Shown here: one piece after another, positions 35,424 to 43,148 of the stretch | Layout: the number at the start of each line of letters is the position of its first letter | Position numbering within the stretch: the first letter of the stretch is position 1 | From: MKSF01 sp037190225 | GTDB taxonomy: Bacteria; Bacteroidota; Bacteroidia; Chitinophagales; Chitinophagaceae | DNA: 64,000 nucleotides | Assembly (NCBI GenBank): GCA_037190225.1 | Contig: JBBCJL010000007.1 | Location: forward strand, 186,001 to 250,000 | Direction of reading: 5' to 3' | The notes under the pieces: model-generated | Databases searched by the model: none | Told to the model about the DNA's origin: nothing | What the model saw: only the letters and a program-made list of their open reading frames with translations | Made by a program: the position numbers and the translations under genes

Positions 35424-35932
35424 TACATACATTATAAGATCTCCTGTAAGTTAAGCAAGCGGCAAGGTAACATACCCTGCCGCTTGCTTATTCTGTTTGG
35501 TAGCTATCTTGCTTATTACGGTCACGCTTCGCGGAGCAGTGTGCTCACAGAGGGCAGAGAACGCATTTTAGTACGGGCAGCAAGCCCGGTCACTCCTGAC
35601 AGGGTGAGGGATATCTTACCGGTTTGCAGCTTAATGACGGCTTTGTCTTGTATATATGTCAGCTTTATGGTTTTTTTACTTTTTAGATTAATATCAGCAG
35701 GAAAGCTTCCGGTCTCTTATTGGATGGGTTGCTGGTGAAGAGCACGCAATAATGAAGAAAGCTGATTTGCAGTAAGTGGGCCGTTAAGAAAAGGCTTTGC
35801 GGGTTGTGGTAAATGAAACGCCCGGTGAGGGAGCAGAATGGAGAGAAAGTGTCGAAAAGCTACAATGGCTGCCCAAAGAATGGGCAGCCATTGTAGCTTT
35901 TCGGTCATCCTGTTTTCCGGGAAGACCATATA
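35424..35932. other. 509-base gap without a convincing gene
   Basis: An 11-bp hairpin at 35453-35463/35479-35489 follows the DUF4476 gene as a terminator. An 84-codon frame (35484-35738) has no recognisable domain and no start context. At the other end a 22-bp perfect hairpin (next entry) ends the opposite gene. I see nothing else. Confidence 0.6.
35854..35902 (-). terminator. Long hairpin terminator of the CHU_C gene
   Basis: Perfect 22-bp arms (35854-35875 and 35881-35902) around a five-base loop, 31 bases after the stop of the minus-strand gene. The U tract on that strand comes from the flanking A run. Confidence 0.8.
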
Positions 35933-38032
35933 TTACCTGGTCAGTGTGACGTCTCCTTTGAATTGGAAGGTCTGCCTGTCTACATTGGACATTTCGATCA
36001 GGTAGTAATATACTCCCGGGGCCGCAGCTTTCCCGTTGAGGTAGGTACCGTCCCAGCCTTTATCTATATTGGTGGTCTCGAATACCTTCATACCGTAGCG
36101 GTCGAATACCTGGAAGCTGTTCAGCTTTTCATATACGACCCCTTCTATTTTGAAGACATCGTTCAATCCGTCCCCGTTAGGGCTGAAAGCATTAGGGATC
36201 ATTATTTTAGGCTCATATGTGACCATTACTTTTACCGTTCCGCTATCCTTACAGCCAAATTCATCGAAAACAATAGCCGTGTAAACCGTTGTTTCTTTCG
36301 GCCATACGGTAATCGTTTCATTGCTGTAATCCCGGATGCTTCTTGTAGGGTTCCATATCCAGATCTTGGCATTTTCTCCTTTTGCGGTCAATTGTATGGA
36401 ATCGCCATATTGCATGATCGTGTCATTGGAGAGTTCCGTGATCCTGAACGGCGGCATTATGGTAATAGTGAATTCCTCTTCTTTCGTACAGTTGGCTACC
36501 GGTGTGGATACCCTTAATATTTTGGTATAGGTGCCCGGCTGATCAAAGAATTTGGAGTTCACATCGTAAGGATTGCCAAACCCGCTGGCAGGTATCCAGG
36601 TCGTTTTATAACCCGGGTTGTCCGGTGTAATGGAAGTAGCGAAGGTGATACTGTCAGTAAGGCAAATGATGAAGTCATCCGGTACTTTGACAACCGGGTA
36701 AGGCTCTACATTGGCAGTATAGTATTTGGTCACCGGCGGACAGGTAGACGGCGCTCCTGCGTATTCCACCCTTATGCTGTACCGGGTGGTCAGCGTAGGC
36801 TGTGCGGTCACGGTGAGGCCGGAAGTGCCGGTCAGTAAATGTTCGGGTTCCCAGAAATGATCCAGTATAGGGTCCTTGGTAGCTGTTATGGTTATGGTCT
36901 CTCCGGGGCAAACGGTTACCGGCGGAGAGGTGATAGCTACTTCCAGGGAATCCTTGATATTGACATTGATGGTACGTAATATGGCCTGGCCACCACCGAG
37001 GCATGGATTTTCCCCGATCACCTCTATGATTAAGTCCCTGTCGCCTACAGACGGGCTTCTCAATAAAGGTATGATCTCCAGGTATTTGATGGAATCGTTG
37101 GCTGGGATGATAAAGTTGGTATCCAGGTACTGGAAGTCCAGCCCGTTCTGGGCATTACCGCTGAAGCGGAGGGTGAATACTGTATTTTCGTCAGTAGGAG
37201 TGATCTGGAATTTAACGTTCCCGCTGTAGCAGCCCCTGTACAGGTAGAAAGATGTATCATTACCGCCGCTTGGGGCCGCTGATCCCAGCTCGCAGGAGCC
37301 GAAATCGCTCGGGGAAGGTATGGTGCCGCCTGTTACCTGCGATACAAAAACCGTATCATTCCCTATGGCGCCGTAAAACAGGGCCGTATTGTTATGGTAA
37401 TACAGGTCGTTGCAGACAATGGCAAACCCGCCGCCGGCCGTGCTGGTGGGCGCTCCGGAGATGGCCCATTCTTGCAGCATATTGCCTGCAGGGTCGTATT
37501 TGCGCAGGTATTGTGGGCCGTTTAATTTTAAGATGTACCAGTTGCCATCCTTATCGCCTACAAGGTCATAAGGACCGCCGCCGCCAAAGCCGGCTACAGT
37601 AGTGAGCAGTGTACCGTTCCCCGTACCGTCATAAACATATACCTGGCCGGTGCCACCTACAAGGTTGTACATGTAGCCACCACCGCCACCAGGATTTACA
37701 GCGGCGGTATTTCCTACGTTGTGTCCCGTGTTCTGCCAGGCAGTACCGTCATAATACCAGTAGTTGTTACCCACACAGGTATAAAATGTTTTGTAACCGC
37801 CTGACGGTAAGTATTCGCTTACGGCAAGTCCGCCGCCGGGGTTATTGATCGTATTCAGGGCAGGATTGTTGGCACCGAATGGCTGCTGTGGATCCCAGTT
37901 ATAGATAGAGCTCCCGCTGTGGATATACACAAAGCCGCCATTGTTTAAACAATCCGGCATCTGGGCATTGGCCAGTCCCGGCACGGCCAATGTTAATGCA
38001 GTTAAACAGTTCTTTAAAAATTTAGAGTACAT
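35933..38032 (-). CDS. Large surface protein with CHU_C (T9SS type B) sorting domain
   Basis: A 699-residue exported protein (signal peptide CLTALTLAVPGLANAQ). Residues 25-270 are Gly/Asn-rich with repeated YNWDP or YDGT-like strands, suggesting a beta-propeller-like repeat. The middle holds Ig-like or PKD-like segments (ITITATKDPILDHFWEP, IQLTAKGENAKIWIWNP). The C-terminal 95 residues form the CHU_C domain: IPNAFSPNGDGLNDVFKIEG, FQVFDRYGMKVFE, GWDGTYLNGKAAAPGVYYY. This type B tail sends cargo through the type IX system to the surface, often for adhesion or gliding. Confidence 0.9.
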   Translation of the reverse strand: MYSKFLKNCLTALTLAVPGLANAQMPDCLNNGGFVYIHSGSSIYNWDPQQPFGANNPALNTINNPGGGLAVSEYLPSGGYKTFYTCVGNNYWYYDGTAWQNTGHNVGNTAAVNPGGGGGYMYNLVGGTGQVYVYDGTGNGTLLTTVAGFGGGGPYDLVGDKDGNWYILKLNGPQYLRKYDPAGNMLQEWAISGAPTSTAGGGFAIVCNDLYYHNNTALFYGAIGNDTVFVSQVTGGTIPSPSDFGSCELGSAAPSGGNDTSFYLYRGCYSGNVKFQITPTDENTVFTLRFSGNAQNGLDFQYLDTNFIIPANDSIKYLEIIPLLRSPSVGDRDLIIEVIGENPCLGGGQAILRTINVNIKDSLEVAITSPPVTVCPGETITITATKDPILDHFWEPEHLLTGTSGLTVTAQPTLTTRYSIRVEYAGAPSTCPPVTKYYTANVEPYPVVKVPDDFIICLTDSITFATSITPDNPGYKTTWIPASGFGNPYDVNSKFFDQPGTYTKILRVSTPVANCTKEEEFTITIMPPFRITELSNDTIMQYGDSIQLTAKGENAKIWIWNPTRSIRDYSNETITVWPKETTVYTAIVFDEFGCKDSGTVKVMVTYEPKIMIPNAFSPNGDGLNDVFKIEGVVYEKLNSFQVFDRYGMKVFETTNIDKGWDGTYLNGKAAAPGVYYYLIEMSNVDRQTFQFKGDVTLTR

Positions 38033-38192
38033 ACCATTCGAATGTTTGTATAAAATTAATTATGCAATATATGGTATTTTAATGTTAATAGTTAAAATTT
38101 AGCATTGAATATTTTTTTGATTCTGGGAAAAATATTAAGGATAACCCCGCCCTGTCAGGGCATCCCGCCTGATCTGATCTGGATTACTTTAG
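38033..38192. other. AT-rich upstream region of the CHU_C gene
   Basis: AT-rich DNA containing the probable promoter of the minus-strand adhesin. The best -7 match is TAATTTTA, one base off the consensus. It separates that gene from the chimeric pseudogene. Confidence 0.4.
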
Positions 38193-38591
38193 CTATAATA
38201 AGGATCGGTCTTTTTCTACAGCCAGGACCGTTCTTGCCTTAAGCTTCGGGGCAGCATTCATAACAGCAATGATCTGCTTTGTACTGGCAGCCGTATCAGC
38301 ATGGATAACAATACTGGGCTCCGCACCCGGAGGCCGGGCCACCAGTTTTTTCTTCAGCCTCACAGAGCGCTGTATCGACAATGACCTGTCGGCCGGGATA
38401 GAATTGCTGGTTGCCGTCTATATAAACCGTGATGGAGTGTCCGTCTTTCGTGTCCGGATTTGTGAGCTGTATCGCGCCCGGGTTGGCATGGCTGCCGGTG
38501 TTCGAGCAATCCGGCATCCGGGCATTGGCCGGTCCCGGTAAGGCCAGTGCCAATGCGATCAGGCAGCTCTTTAAAAAAAATCAATGTTCAT
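38193..38591 (-). pseudogene. Chimeric pseudogene: start of the CHU_C gene joined to a decayed exbD copy
   Basis: The first 95 bases (from ATG 38591) repeat the start of the CHU_C gene: SCLIALALALPGPANARMPDC here against NCLTALTLAVPGLANAQMPDC there. An extra T run breaks the frame at once. From about 38495 it switches to exbD-like sequence: NPGAIQLTNP...SITVYIDGNQQFY matches the neighbouring ExbD. Near 38360 a second frameshift occurs, after which the exbD end continues (EPSIVIHADTAASTKQIIAVM...TVLAVEKD). It is the product of duplication and recombination and cannot encode an intact protein. Confidence 0.8.
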
Positions 38592-38703
38592 ATGACCGGA
38601 TGCTTAGGTAACCACCTGGCCGGACCCCTTATATATCAGGATAAATCCGGCAGAAGATCAGGACAGGAGCTTGAGGTGATTCCCGGAATCGGATACCTGT
38701 AGC

Positions 38704-38743
38704 TCGAAAAAATAATACCGGGCCGGATATGCCTGGTATTATT
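38704..38743 (-). terminator. exbD terminator
   Basis: AATAATACC (38711-38719) pairs with GGTATTATT (38735-38743), and the adjacent A run gives a U tract on the minus strand. It lies 28 bases after exbD. Confidence 0.7.
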
Positions 38744-38770
38744 TGAATTGCTTTGGATTACAGGAAGGGC

Positions 38771-39172
38771 TTATTCTTTTTCTACAGCCAGGACCGTTCT
38801 TACCTTCAGCTTCTGGGCAGCGCTCATCACAGCAACGATCTGCTTTGCATTGGCGGCCGTATCGGCATTGATAACGATGCTGGGCTCCGCGTCTGCAGGC
38901 TGGGCCGCCAGCTTTTCTTTCAGCGCCTCATAAAGCGCTGCGTCAGTAATGGTCTGCTGGCCGATATAGAGCTGCTGGTTGCCGTCTATGGAAACTGTTA
39001 TGGATTGCTTGACCTTCGTGTCGCTCTGGGCCTTCGGGTTCTTAAGCTTGATCACATCGGGGTTAGCCAATGTGGCCACTATCAGAAAGAAGAACAGCAG
39101 GATGAATAATATATCGTTGAGGGCGTCCGAATGCACCCTTGTATGTCCTTTCGCCTGGGGTCTGATATTCAT
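38771..39172 (-). CDS. ExbD/TolR-family biopolymer transport protein
   Basis: A 133-residue inner-membrane protein with a short cytoplasmic N-terminus, one membrane helix (about 18-37) and a periplasmic domain. The conserved proton-path Asp is Asp20 in ALNDILFILLFFF. ExbD-type proteins work with ExbB-type partners to energise TonB or other envelope motors. No exbB or tonB gene is adjacent, so the partner must be elsewhere. A decayed copy of this gene lies just downstream. Confidence 0.9.
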   Translation of the reverse strand: MNIRPQAKGHTRVHSDALNDILFILLFFFLIVATLANPDVIKLKNPKAQSDTKVKQSITVSIDGNQQLYIGQQTITDAALYEALKEKLAAQPADAEPSIVINADTAANAKQIVAVMSAAQKLKVRTVLAVEKE

Positions 39173-39206
39173 AAGAATGGCTTTATAAATGTGAATGCTC
39201 TTGCTA

Positions 39207-39214
39207 CAAAGATA
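39207..39214 (-). promoter_or_regulatory. Candidate exbD promoter -7 box
   Basis: TATCTTTG on the minus strand matches TAnnTTTG, 34 bases before the exbD start. Confidence 0.45.
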
Positions 39215-39247
39215 GGCTGCTTTTACTATAAAAGTACAGGGAGCATT

Positions 39248-40018
39248 CTAATATTTCAGTGAAGTGCGCAGGTTGTAATGCTCAAGCGCGGCGGCGATCT
39301 CCGGGATAAGGCCGGGCTGCTTTTCGATCGCGTTGCCTACCACTACTACCTGTGCGCCCGCTTCCGCAGCACGCTGTACATCCGCCGCTGTACGCATACC
39401 GCCGCCGACAATAAGCGGGATGTCGATATTCCGGGATACTTTCGAGATCATATCCGGGCTGATCATTTGTTCGGCGCCGCTGCCCGCGTCCATATAAATG
39501 GTCTTCAGGCCCAGCAGCTCCCCGGCCCAGGCGGTGCATAAGGCGATGTCCGGCTTGTCATTGGGTATGGGCTGCGCGTTGCTGATATAGGAAACAGTAG
39601 TGGGCCGTCCCCCGTCTATGACCATATAGCCTGTGGGGATCACTTCCAGGCTGGATTGCTTTATCCTGGGTGCCGCTATTACGTGCTGGCCTATAAGCAA
39701 TTCGGGGTTCCTGCCCGATATAAGGCTCAGGAAAAGCAGGCCGTCAGCGCTGGGCTCCACCTGTGAGGGGTGCCCGGGAAATAATACAACAGGAATATTG
39801 CTGACGGATTTGAATGCCTGTATCAACGTACCGATATGGTCAGACACTACAAGGCTGCCTCCCAGGAATACCAGGGCCACACCGGCCTCGTTGCAGGTAG
39901 CCGCGATCTTCTGAATACCGCTGGCTGTAACATTATCGGGGTCTATCAGCACCGCAAAACCACAGGTGTTTTGAAGTTTGTAATGATTCAGTATATGATA
40001 TATGGTGTTGATTTGCAT
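39248..40018 (-). CDS. Geranylgeranylglyceryl phosphate synthase (GGGPS/PcrB family)
   Basis: A 256-residue TIM-barrel prenyltransferase. It joins an isoprenyl diphosphate to glycerol 1-phosphate by an ether bond, the archaeal-type lipid reaction. Markers are the N-terminal AVLIDPDN, the FLGGS glycerol-phosphate site, the centre FPGHPSQVEPSADGLLFLSL and the phosphate-binding end IVGGGMRTAADVQRA with VVVVGNAIE. Bacteroidota members form a recognised bacterial branch; their end product is not settled. Sequence alone does not fix chain length. Confidence 0.9.
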   Translation of the reverse strand: MQINTIYHILNHYKLQNTCGFAVLIDPDNVTASGIQKIAATCNEAGVALVFLGGSLVVSDHIGTLIQAFKSVSNIPVVLFPGHPSQVEPSADGLLFLSLISGRNPELLIGQHVIAAPRIKQSSLEVIPTGYMVIDGGRPTTVSYISNAQPIPNDKPDIALCTAWAGELLGLKTIYMDAGSGAEQMISPDMISKVSRNIDIPLIVGGGMRTAADVQRAAEAGAQVVVVGNAIEKQPGLIPEIAAALEHYNLRTSLKY

Positions 40019-40032
40019 AGCCAGATAACAAA

Positions 40033-40066
40033 TTATCCTTACTGCAAAGATATGCAGTAAGGATAA
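40033..40066 (-). terminator. 14-bp inverted repeat between mscL and the GGGPS gene
   Basis: Perfect arms TTATCCTTACTGCA (40033-40046) and complement (40053-40066) around a six-base loop. It follows mscL by 26 bases and may end its transcript. A TATCTTTG -7 box for the next gene (40052-40045, minus strand) lies across the loop, so an operator role is also possible. Confidence 0.6.
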
Positions 40067-40092
40067 ATATGGTGTAAAGATACGGAATTATA

Positions 40093-40482
40093 TTATGCTT
40101 TCTTTTTTAATTCATCCCTAATTTCCGCCAGCAGCTGCTCTGTAGGAGTGGGGCCCGCGGGAGCCGCCGGTGCTTCCGGCTCACTTTTCTTCATTTTGTT
40201 GATAGCCTTGATGACCAGGAACAGCACAAACGCTATAATGATGAAAGACAGGGTAGTGGACAGGAAATTTCCGTACTTGATAGCCGTACCGGGCACGGTC
40301 AGCTGGGAAAGGTTTTCTGCATTGATAGCTTTCAGTGCAGGGCTCAGGATGGCAGGGGTAATGATATCATCAACCAGGGACGAAACAATTTTACCAAAAG
40401 CGCTACCGATCACCACACCTATAGCCAGGTCGATAACATTGCCCTTTATGGCAAATTCTTTGAATTCTTTTAAAAAGCCCAT
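40093..40482 (-). CDS. mscL: Large-conductance mechanosensitive channel MscL
   Basis: The start at ATG 40482 (MGFLKEFKEFAIKGNVIDLA) matches the family and gives 129 residues; an in-frame ATG ten codons earlier lacks family support. It forms a pentamer that opens under membrane tension to protect against osmotic downshock. TM1 (VIDLAIGVVIGSAFGKIVSSLVDD) and TM2 (FIIIAFVLFLVIKAIN) are clear, with a charged C-terminal helix. The periplasmic loop is short. Confidence 0.95.
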   Translation of the reverse strand: MGFLKEFKEFAIKGNVIDLAIGVVIGSAFGKIVSSLVDDIITPAILSPALKAINAENLSQLTVPGTAIKYGNFLSTTLSFIIIAFVLFLVIKAINKMKKSEPEAPAAPAGPTPTEQLLAEIRDELKKKA

Positions 40483-40509
40483 ATTAAAAATATTTTGGTT
40501 AACCAGAAA

Positions 40510-40538
40510 CAAAAATAACCGTTTCTTTTAATCCCCAA
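40510..40538 (-). promoter_or_regulatory. mscL promoter
   Basis: TTG (40538-40536), an 18-base spacer and TATTTTTG (40517-40510) on the minus strand form a good Bacteroidota promoter 27 bases before the chosen start, which also supports that start: the upstream alternative ATG at 40512 would fall inside the -7 box. Confidence 0.65.
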
Positions 40539-40586
40539 AATATTTTTTGAATAATACTTGTACTTTTATGCTTAAAAGACCAAATA

Positions 40587-41303
40587 ATGACAAAGCTGTC
40601 TGTTAATATCAATAAGATCGCTACACTGCGGAACAGCAGGGGAGGGAACAGGCCGGATCTGCTGCAGGTGGCCCGGGATTGTGAAAGATTCGGGGCAGAT
40701 GGCATAACGGTGCACCCGCGCCCTGATGAGCGGCATATACGGTACCGGGACGTGTATGACCTGGCCGGGATATTGTCCACGGAATTCAATATTGAAGGCA
40801 ACCCGCAGGAACAGAAATTTATAGACCTGGTGCTGGATGTCTGCCCGGCCCAGGTGACACTGGTGCCGGATATGATAGGGCAGCTGACCTCCAATCATGG
40901 CTGGGATACTATAAGGGAACAGGCTTACCTGAAAGAGATGATCGCTGTTTTTAAGGCGAAAGGTATCAGGGTGTCCATATTCGTGGACCCGGATGAAAAT
41001 ATGGTGGCCGCCGCGGGAGATTGCGGCACGGATAGGGTAGAGCTGTACACGGAAGTATATGCCAGAGGCTATAGTGCTGACCGGGAGCAGGCGGTAGCCG
41101 CATATGTGAAAGCGGCGCAGGCGGCGTTGGCAGCCGGCCTGGGTCTGAATGCCGGCCATGACCTGGATATGGATAATCTCCGCTATTTTAAGGCCTGCAT
41201 TCCGCAGCTCCTGGAAGTATCAATAGGACATGCCCTCATCAGCGATGCCCTGTACTTCGGGCTGCATAATACCATCCAGCTCTATAAGCGGCAGCTGGTA
41301 TAA
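40587..41303 (+). CDS. pdxJ: Pyridoxine 5'-phosphate synthase
   Basis: A 238-residue TIM-barrel enzyme of the DXP-dependent vitamin B6 pathway. It condenses 3-amino-2-oxopropyl phosphate with deoxyxylulose phosphate. Conserved parts are LSVNINKIATLRNSRGG at the N-terminus, GADGITVHPRPDERHIR, LVPDMIGQLTSNHGWD and GLGLNAGHDLDMDN. Length is as usual. The gene converges on comF with only three bases between the stops. Confidence 0.97.
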   Translation: MTKLSVNINKIATLRNSRGGNRPDLLQVARDCERFGADGITVHPRPDERHIRYRDVYDLAGILSTEFNIEGNPQEQKFIDLVLDVCPAQVTLVPDMIGQLTSNHGWDTIREQAYLKEMIAVFKAKGIRVSIFVDPDENMVAAAGDCGTDRVELYTEVYARGYSADREQAVAAYVKAAQAALAAGLGLNAGHDLDMDNLRYFKACIPQLLEVSIGHALISDALYFGLHNTIQLYKRQLV

Positions 41304-41306
41304 GGA

Positions 41307-41984
41307 TCATATCTTTACGGCCAGGCTACCCACGCTGATAAGACATTCACCGGATGATCCCGCCAGGGTATTGGCGCAGATATCCAGCGTGGCGCCGGTA
41401 GTGATCACATCATCTACCAGCAGGATATGCGCCCCGGGAGGCGGTGCCGCTGCTACGCTGAATGCTCCCAGGATATTCTCAATCCTTTCCTGCCTGTTTT
41501 TGGAGGTCTGGCTTTCAGTGTGCCTTATGCGCCTGATAATATCTTCCCTTACGGGTATCTGCAATACTTTGCCGAGACCCTGGGCCAGCAGGGCTGACTG
41601 GTTGTATCCTCTTTTGTATTGCTTGGCGGCCGCCAGCGGGACCGGTATGATGAGATCAAAAGGAACTTTTGGCTGCAGTCGCATCAGCTCTTCTCCCCAC
41701 ATGCGGCCCATATGCACTGCCAGCCTTTTCCTGTTCCTGTATTTTATCTGGTGCAGCAGGGCCTGAACGATCCTGCTGTTCTCAAAATACAGCAGCGCGT
41801 GGCCGTAAGTAAGGGGAAGCCTGCCGGCAAGTTTGTCTATGACCACATTGTGCTCCAGGTCCATGCGCGTATAGGATAGAGCATGGAAGCAATGGTTGCA
41901 CAGATGCTGCTCGCGGGCGGTCATCATCCTGTGACAAACAGCGCAGCAGTGCGGGAATAGCATATGTAAGATACTGTTCAGCAA
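41307..41984 (-). CDS. ComF-family phosphoribosyltransferase-like protein
   Basis: A 225-residue protein with an N-terminal zinc-finger-like cluster (CCAVC near residues 13-17, then CNHC) and a C-terminal phosphoribosyltransferase fold carrying the PRPP loop ILLVDDVITTGAT. ComF proteins are needed for DNA uptake in naturally competent bacteria, and members are widespread without proven competence. It is a single gene converging on pdxJ. Confidence 0.92.
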   Translation of the reverse strand: MLNSILHMLFPHCCAVCHRMMTAREQHLCNHCFHALSYTRMDLEHNVVIDKLAGRLPLTYGHALLYFENSRIVQALLHQIKYRNRKRLAVHMGRMWGEELMRLQPKVPFDLIIPVPLAAAKQYKRGYNQSALLAQGLGKVLQIPVREDIIRRIRHTESQTSKNRQERIENILGAFSVAAAPPPGAHILLVDDVITTGATLDICANTLAGSSGECLISVGSLAVKI

Positions 41985-42069
41985 TGATCCGGTGATTTTG
42001 GGGTCAATGATCCTGTGCTATACGGTATATCTGCTTTTTTCCGGTACTAGCGTTTCACCGGGGAGAAAG

Positions 42070-42107
42070 ATAAAAAAGAGTATGAAGCCTTAATGCCTCA
42101 TACTCTT
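42070..42107 (-). terminator. Hairpin terminator of the barrel-protein gene
   Basis: AAGAGTATGA (42076-42085) pairs with TCATACTCTT (42098-42107); the A run at 42072 gives a U tract on the minus strand. It lies 11 bases after the stop. Confidence 0.75.
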
Positions 42108-42117
42108 ACGGTGGTAT

Positions 42118-42699
42118 TTAAAAGCGGTATCCTAAAATGAATTTAAATTGTCCCATCACGTTGATCCCTTCAGTGCGGGAAGTGCCGTTATTGTAGGAGT
42201 AGCTGTTGATATAGCGTAAGCCCATACCTGCATTGAGCTGCATGGAGAAGTTCCGGGTCACGTTTATAAGGAAGTAGTTATTGACCATAAGTCCCATCCT
42301 GAAATTGGTATAATCCACATAGCGCTGGTTCTGGGGCTGCCATTGCCATTCGCTGCCTGAGCCGTAGCCTAATACCAGGTTGGGACCGATCCCATAGTTG
42401 AATTTCCGCATACCGGCGGGATAAAAGATCATACCCGGGCTGATATAGCTGTAAATATTTATTTCATTATCGTTATTGGGGTCGGCATAAATTATATCCA
42501 GGGGCAGCACGAACGCGATCTTCTGCTCGTTATCCAGCAGCACTTCATAATTGAAGCCGATACCTATGCCTCTGTCTATAATAGATGCGGGTGTAAAGGT
42601 GATGAGGTTATTGCCGTAACCGGATGACTGTGCTTTCGACTGGGCAAACAGGGAGGCACTCAATAGTAATCCCAGGCCGCTTAAGATCATTTTTTTCAT
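42118..42699 (-). CDS. Small outer-membrane barrel-like protein
   Basis: The start at ATG 42699 (MKKMILSGLGLLLSASLFAQ) gives a signal peptide and 193 residues; the longer frame back to 42756 only adds an AT-rich upstream stretch. The mature part has alternating beta-strands (IGIGFNYEVLL, YGIGPNLVLGYG, NAGMGLRYIN) and ends in an aromatic strand (FKFILGYRF), typical of 8-10-stranded barrels. The role is unknown. It is 53 bases downstream of the SET-domain gene. Confidence 0.8.
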   Translation of the reverse strand: MKKMILSGLGLLLSASLFAQSKAQSSGYGNNLITFTPASIIDRGIGIGFNYEVLLDNEQKIAFVLPLDIIYADPNNDNEINIYSYISPGMIFYPAGMRKFNYGIGPNLVLGYGSGSEWQWQPQNQRYVDYTNFRMGLMVNNYFLINVTRNFSMQLNAGMGLRYINSYSYNNGTSRTEGINVMGQFKFILGYRF

Positions 42700-42752
42700 A
42701 TAAAAATTTATAATAATAAAAAATTGTTTCCTGTAATAAATATAATAGCCGG

Positions 42753-43148
42753 TCATTGCGCTTCAAACCATACTTCTTTAGCATCGTTCCAGTCACCGTT
42801 ATAGTTAATGGTCAGCTCTTCTCCTTCCTGAACGGCTTTTATTGTTTTCACGGTCATGGTCAGGTTGTCAAAGTCCATATAGTATTCACAGTTAGACTGA
42901 TAGCTGTGATTATACATTGATATATAACCCCAGGCCACGCAACATTGTTCATTTTCCGGACCCCACTCAAAAATATAGTTGTAGAGCGCGGTTTTCTCCA
43001 CTTCGGCTCTTTCTGCCGCGCTCAATACCAATACAGACGATATTTCTATCGTGGTCATTGGGTCGAGGCCGGAATTTGTAAAAACGCCTCTTCCTTTGCC
43101 TGCCGTTTCATCAATATAGAGCGAAGGATGTATCTGCATATTGGCCAT
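42753..43148 (-). CDS. SET-domain protein
   Basis: A 131-residue compact SET-domain protein. Motifs are GKGRGVF near the start (SAM-binding side), YNHSYQSNCEY (the NHS core) and GEELTINYNG, the usual C-terminal SET knot. SET domains transfer methyl groups to protein lysines; bacterial targets are mostly unknown. The zinc-binding post-SET cysteines are absent. Its start overlaps the stop of the M16-like gene upstream by one base, so it is probably translated with it. Confidence 0.88.
   Translation of the reverse strand: MANMQIHPSLYIDETAGKGRGVFTNSGLDPMTTIEISSVLVLSAAERAEVEKTALYNYIFEWGPENEQCCVAWGYISMYNHSYQSNCEYYMDFDNLTMTVKTIKAVQEGEELTINYNGDWNDAKEVWFEAQ

Noticed and set aside
35484..35738. 84-codon frame in the gap after the DUF4476 gene
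   Set aside because: No homology pattern or start context; begins in a terminator hairpin and has an unusual composition.
38490..38515. A T-loop-like stretch (GTTCGA-like) suggesting a tRNA
   Set aside because: It lies in the part repeated from the adhesin gene and lacks an acceptor stem; no tRNA is present.
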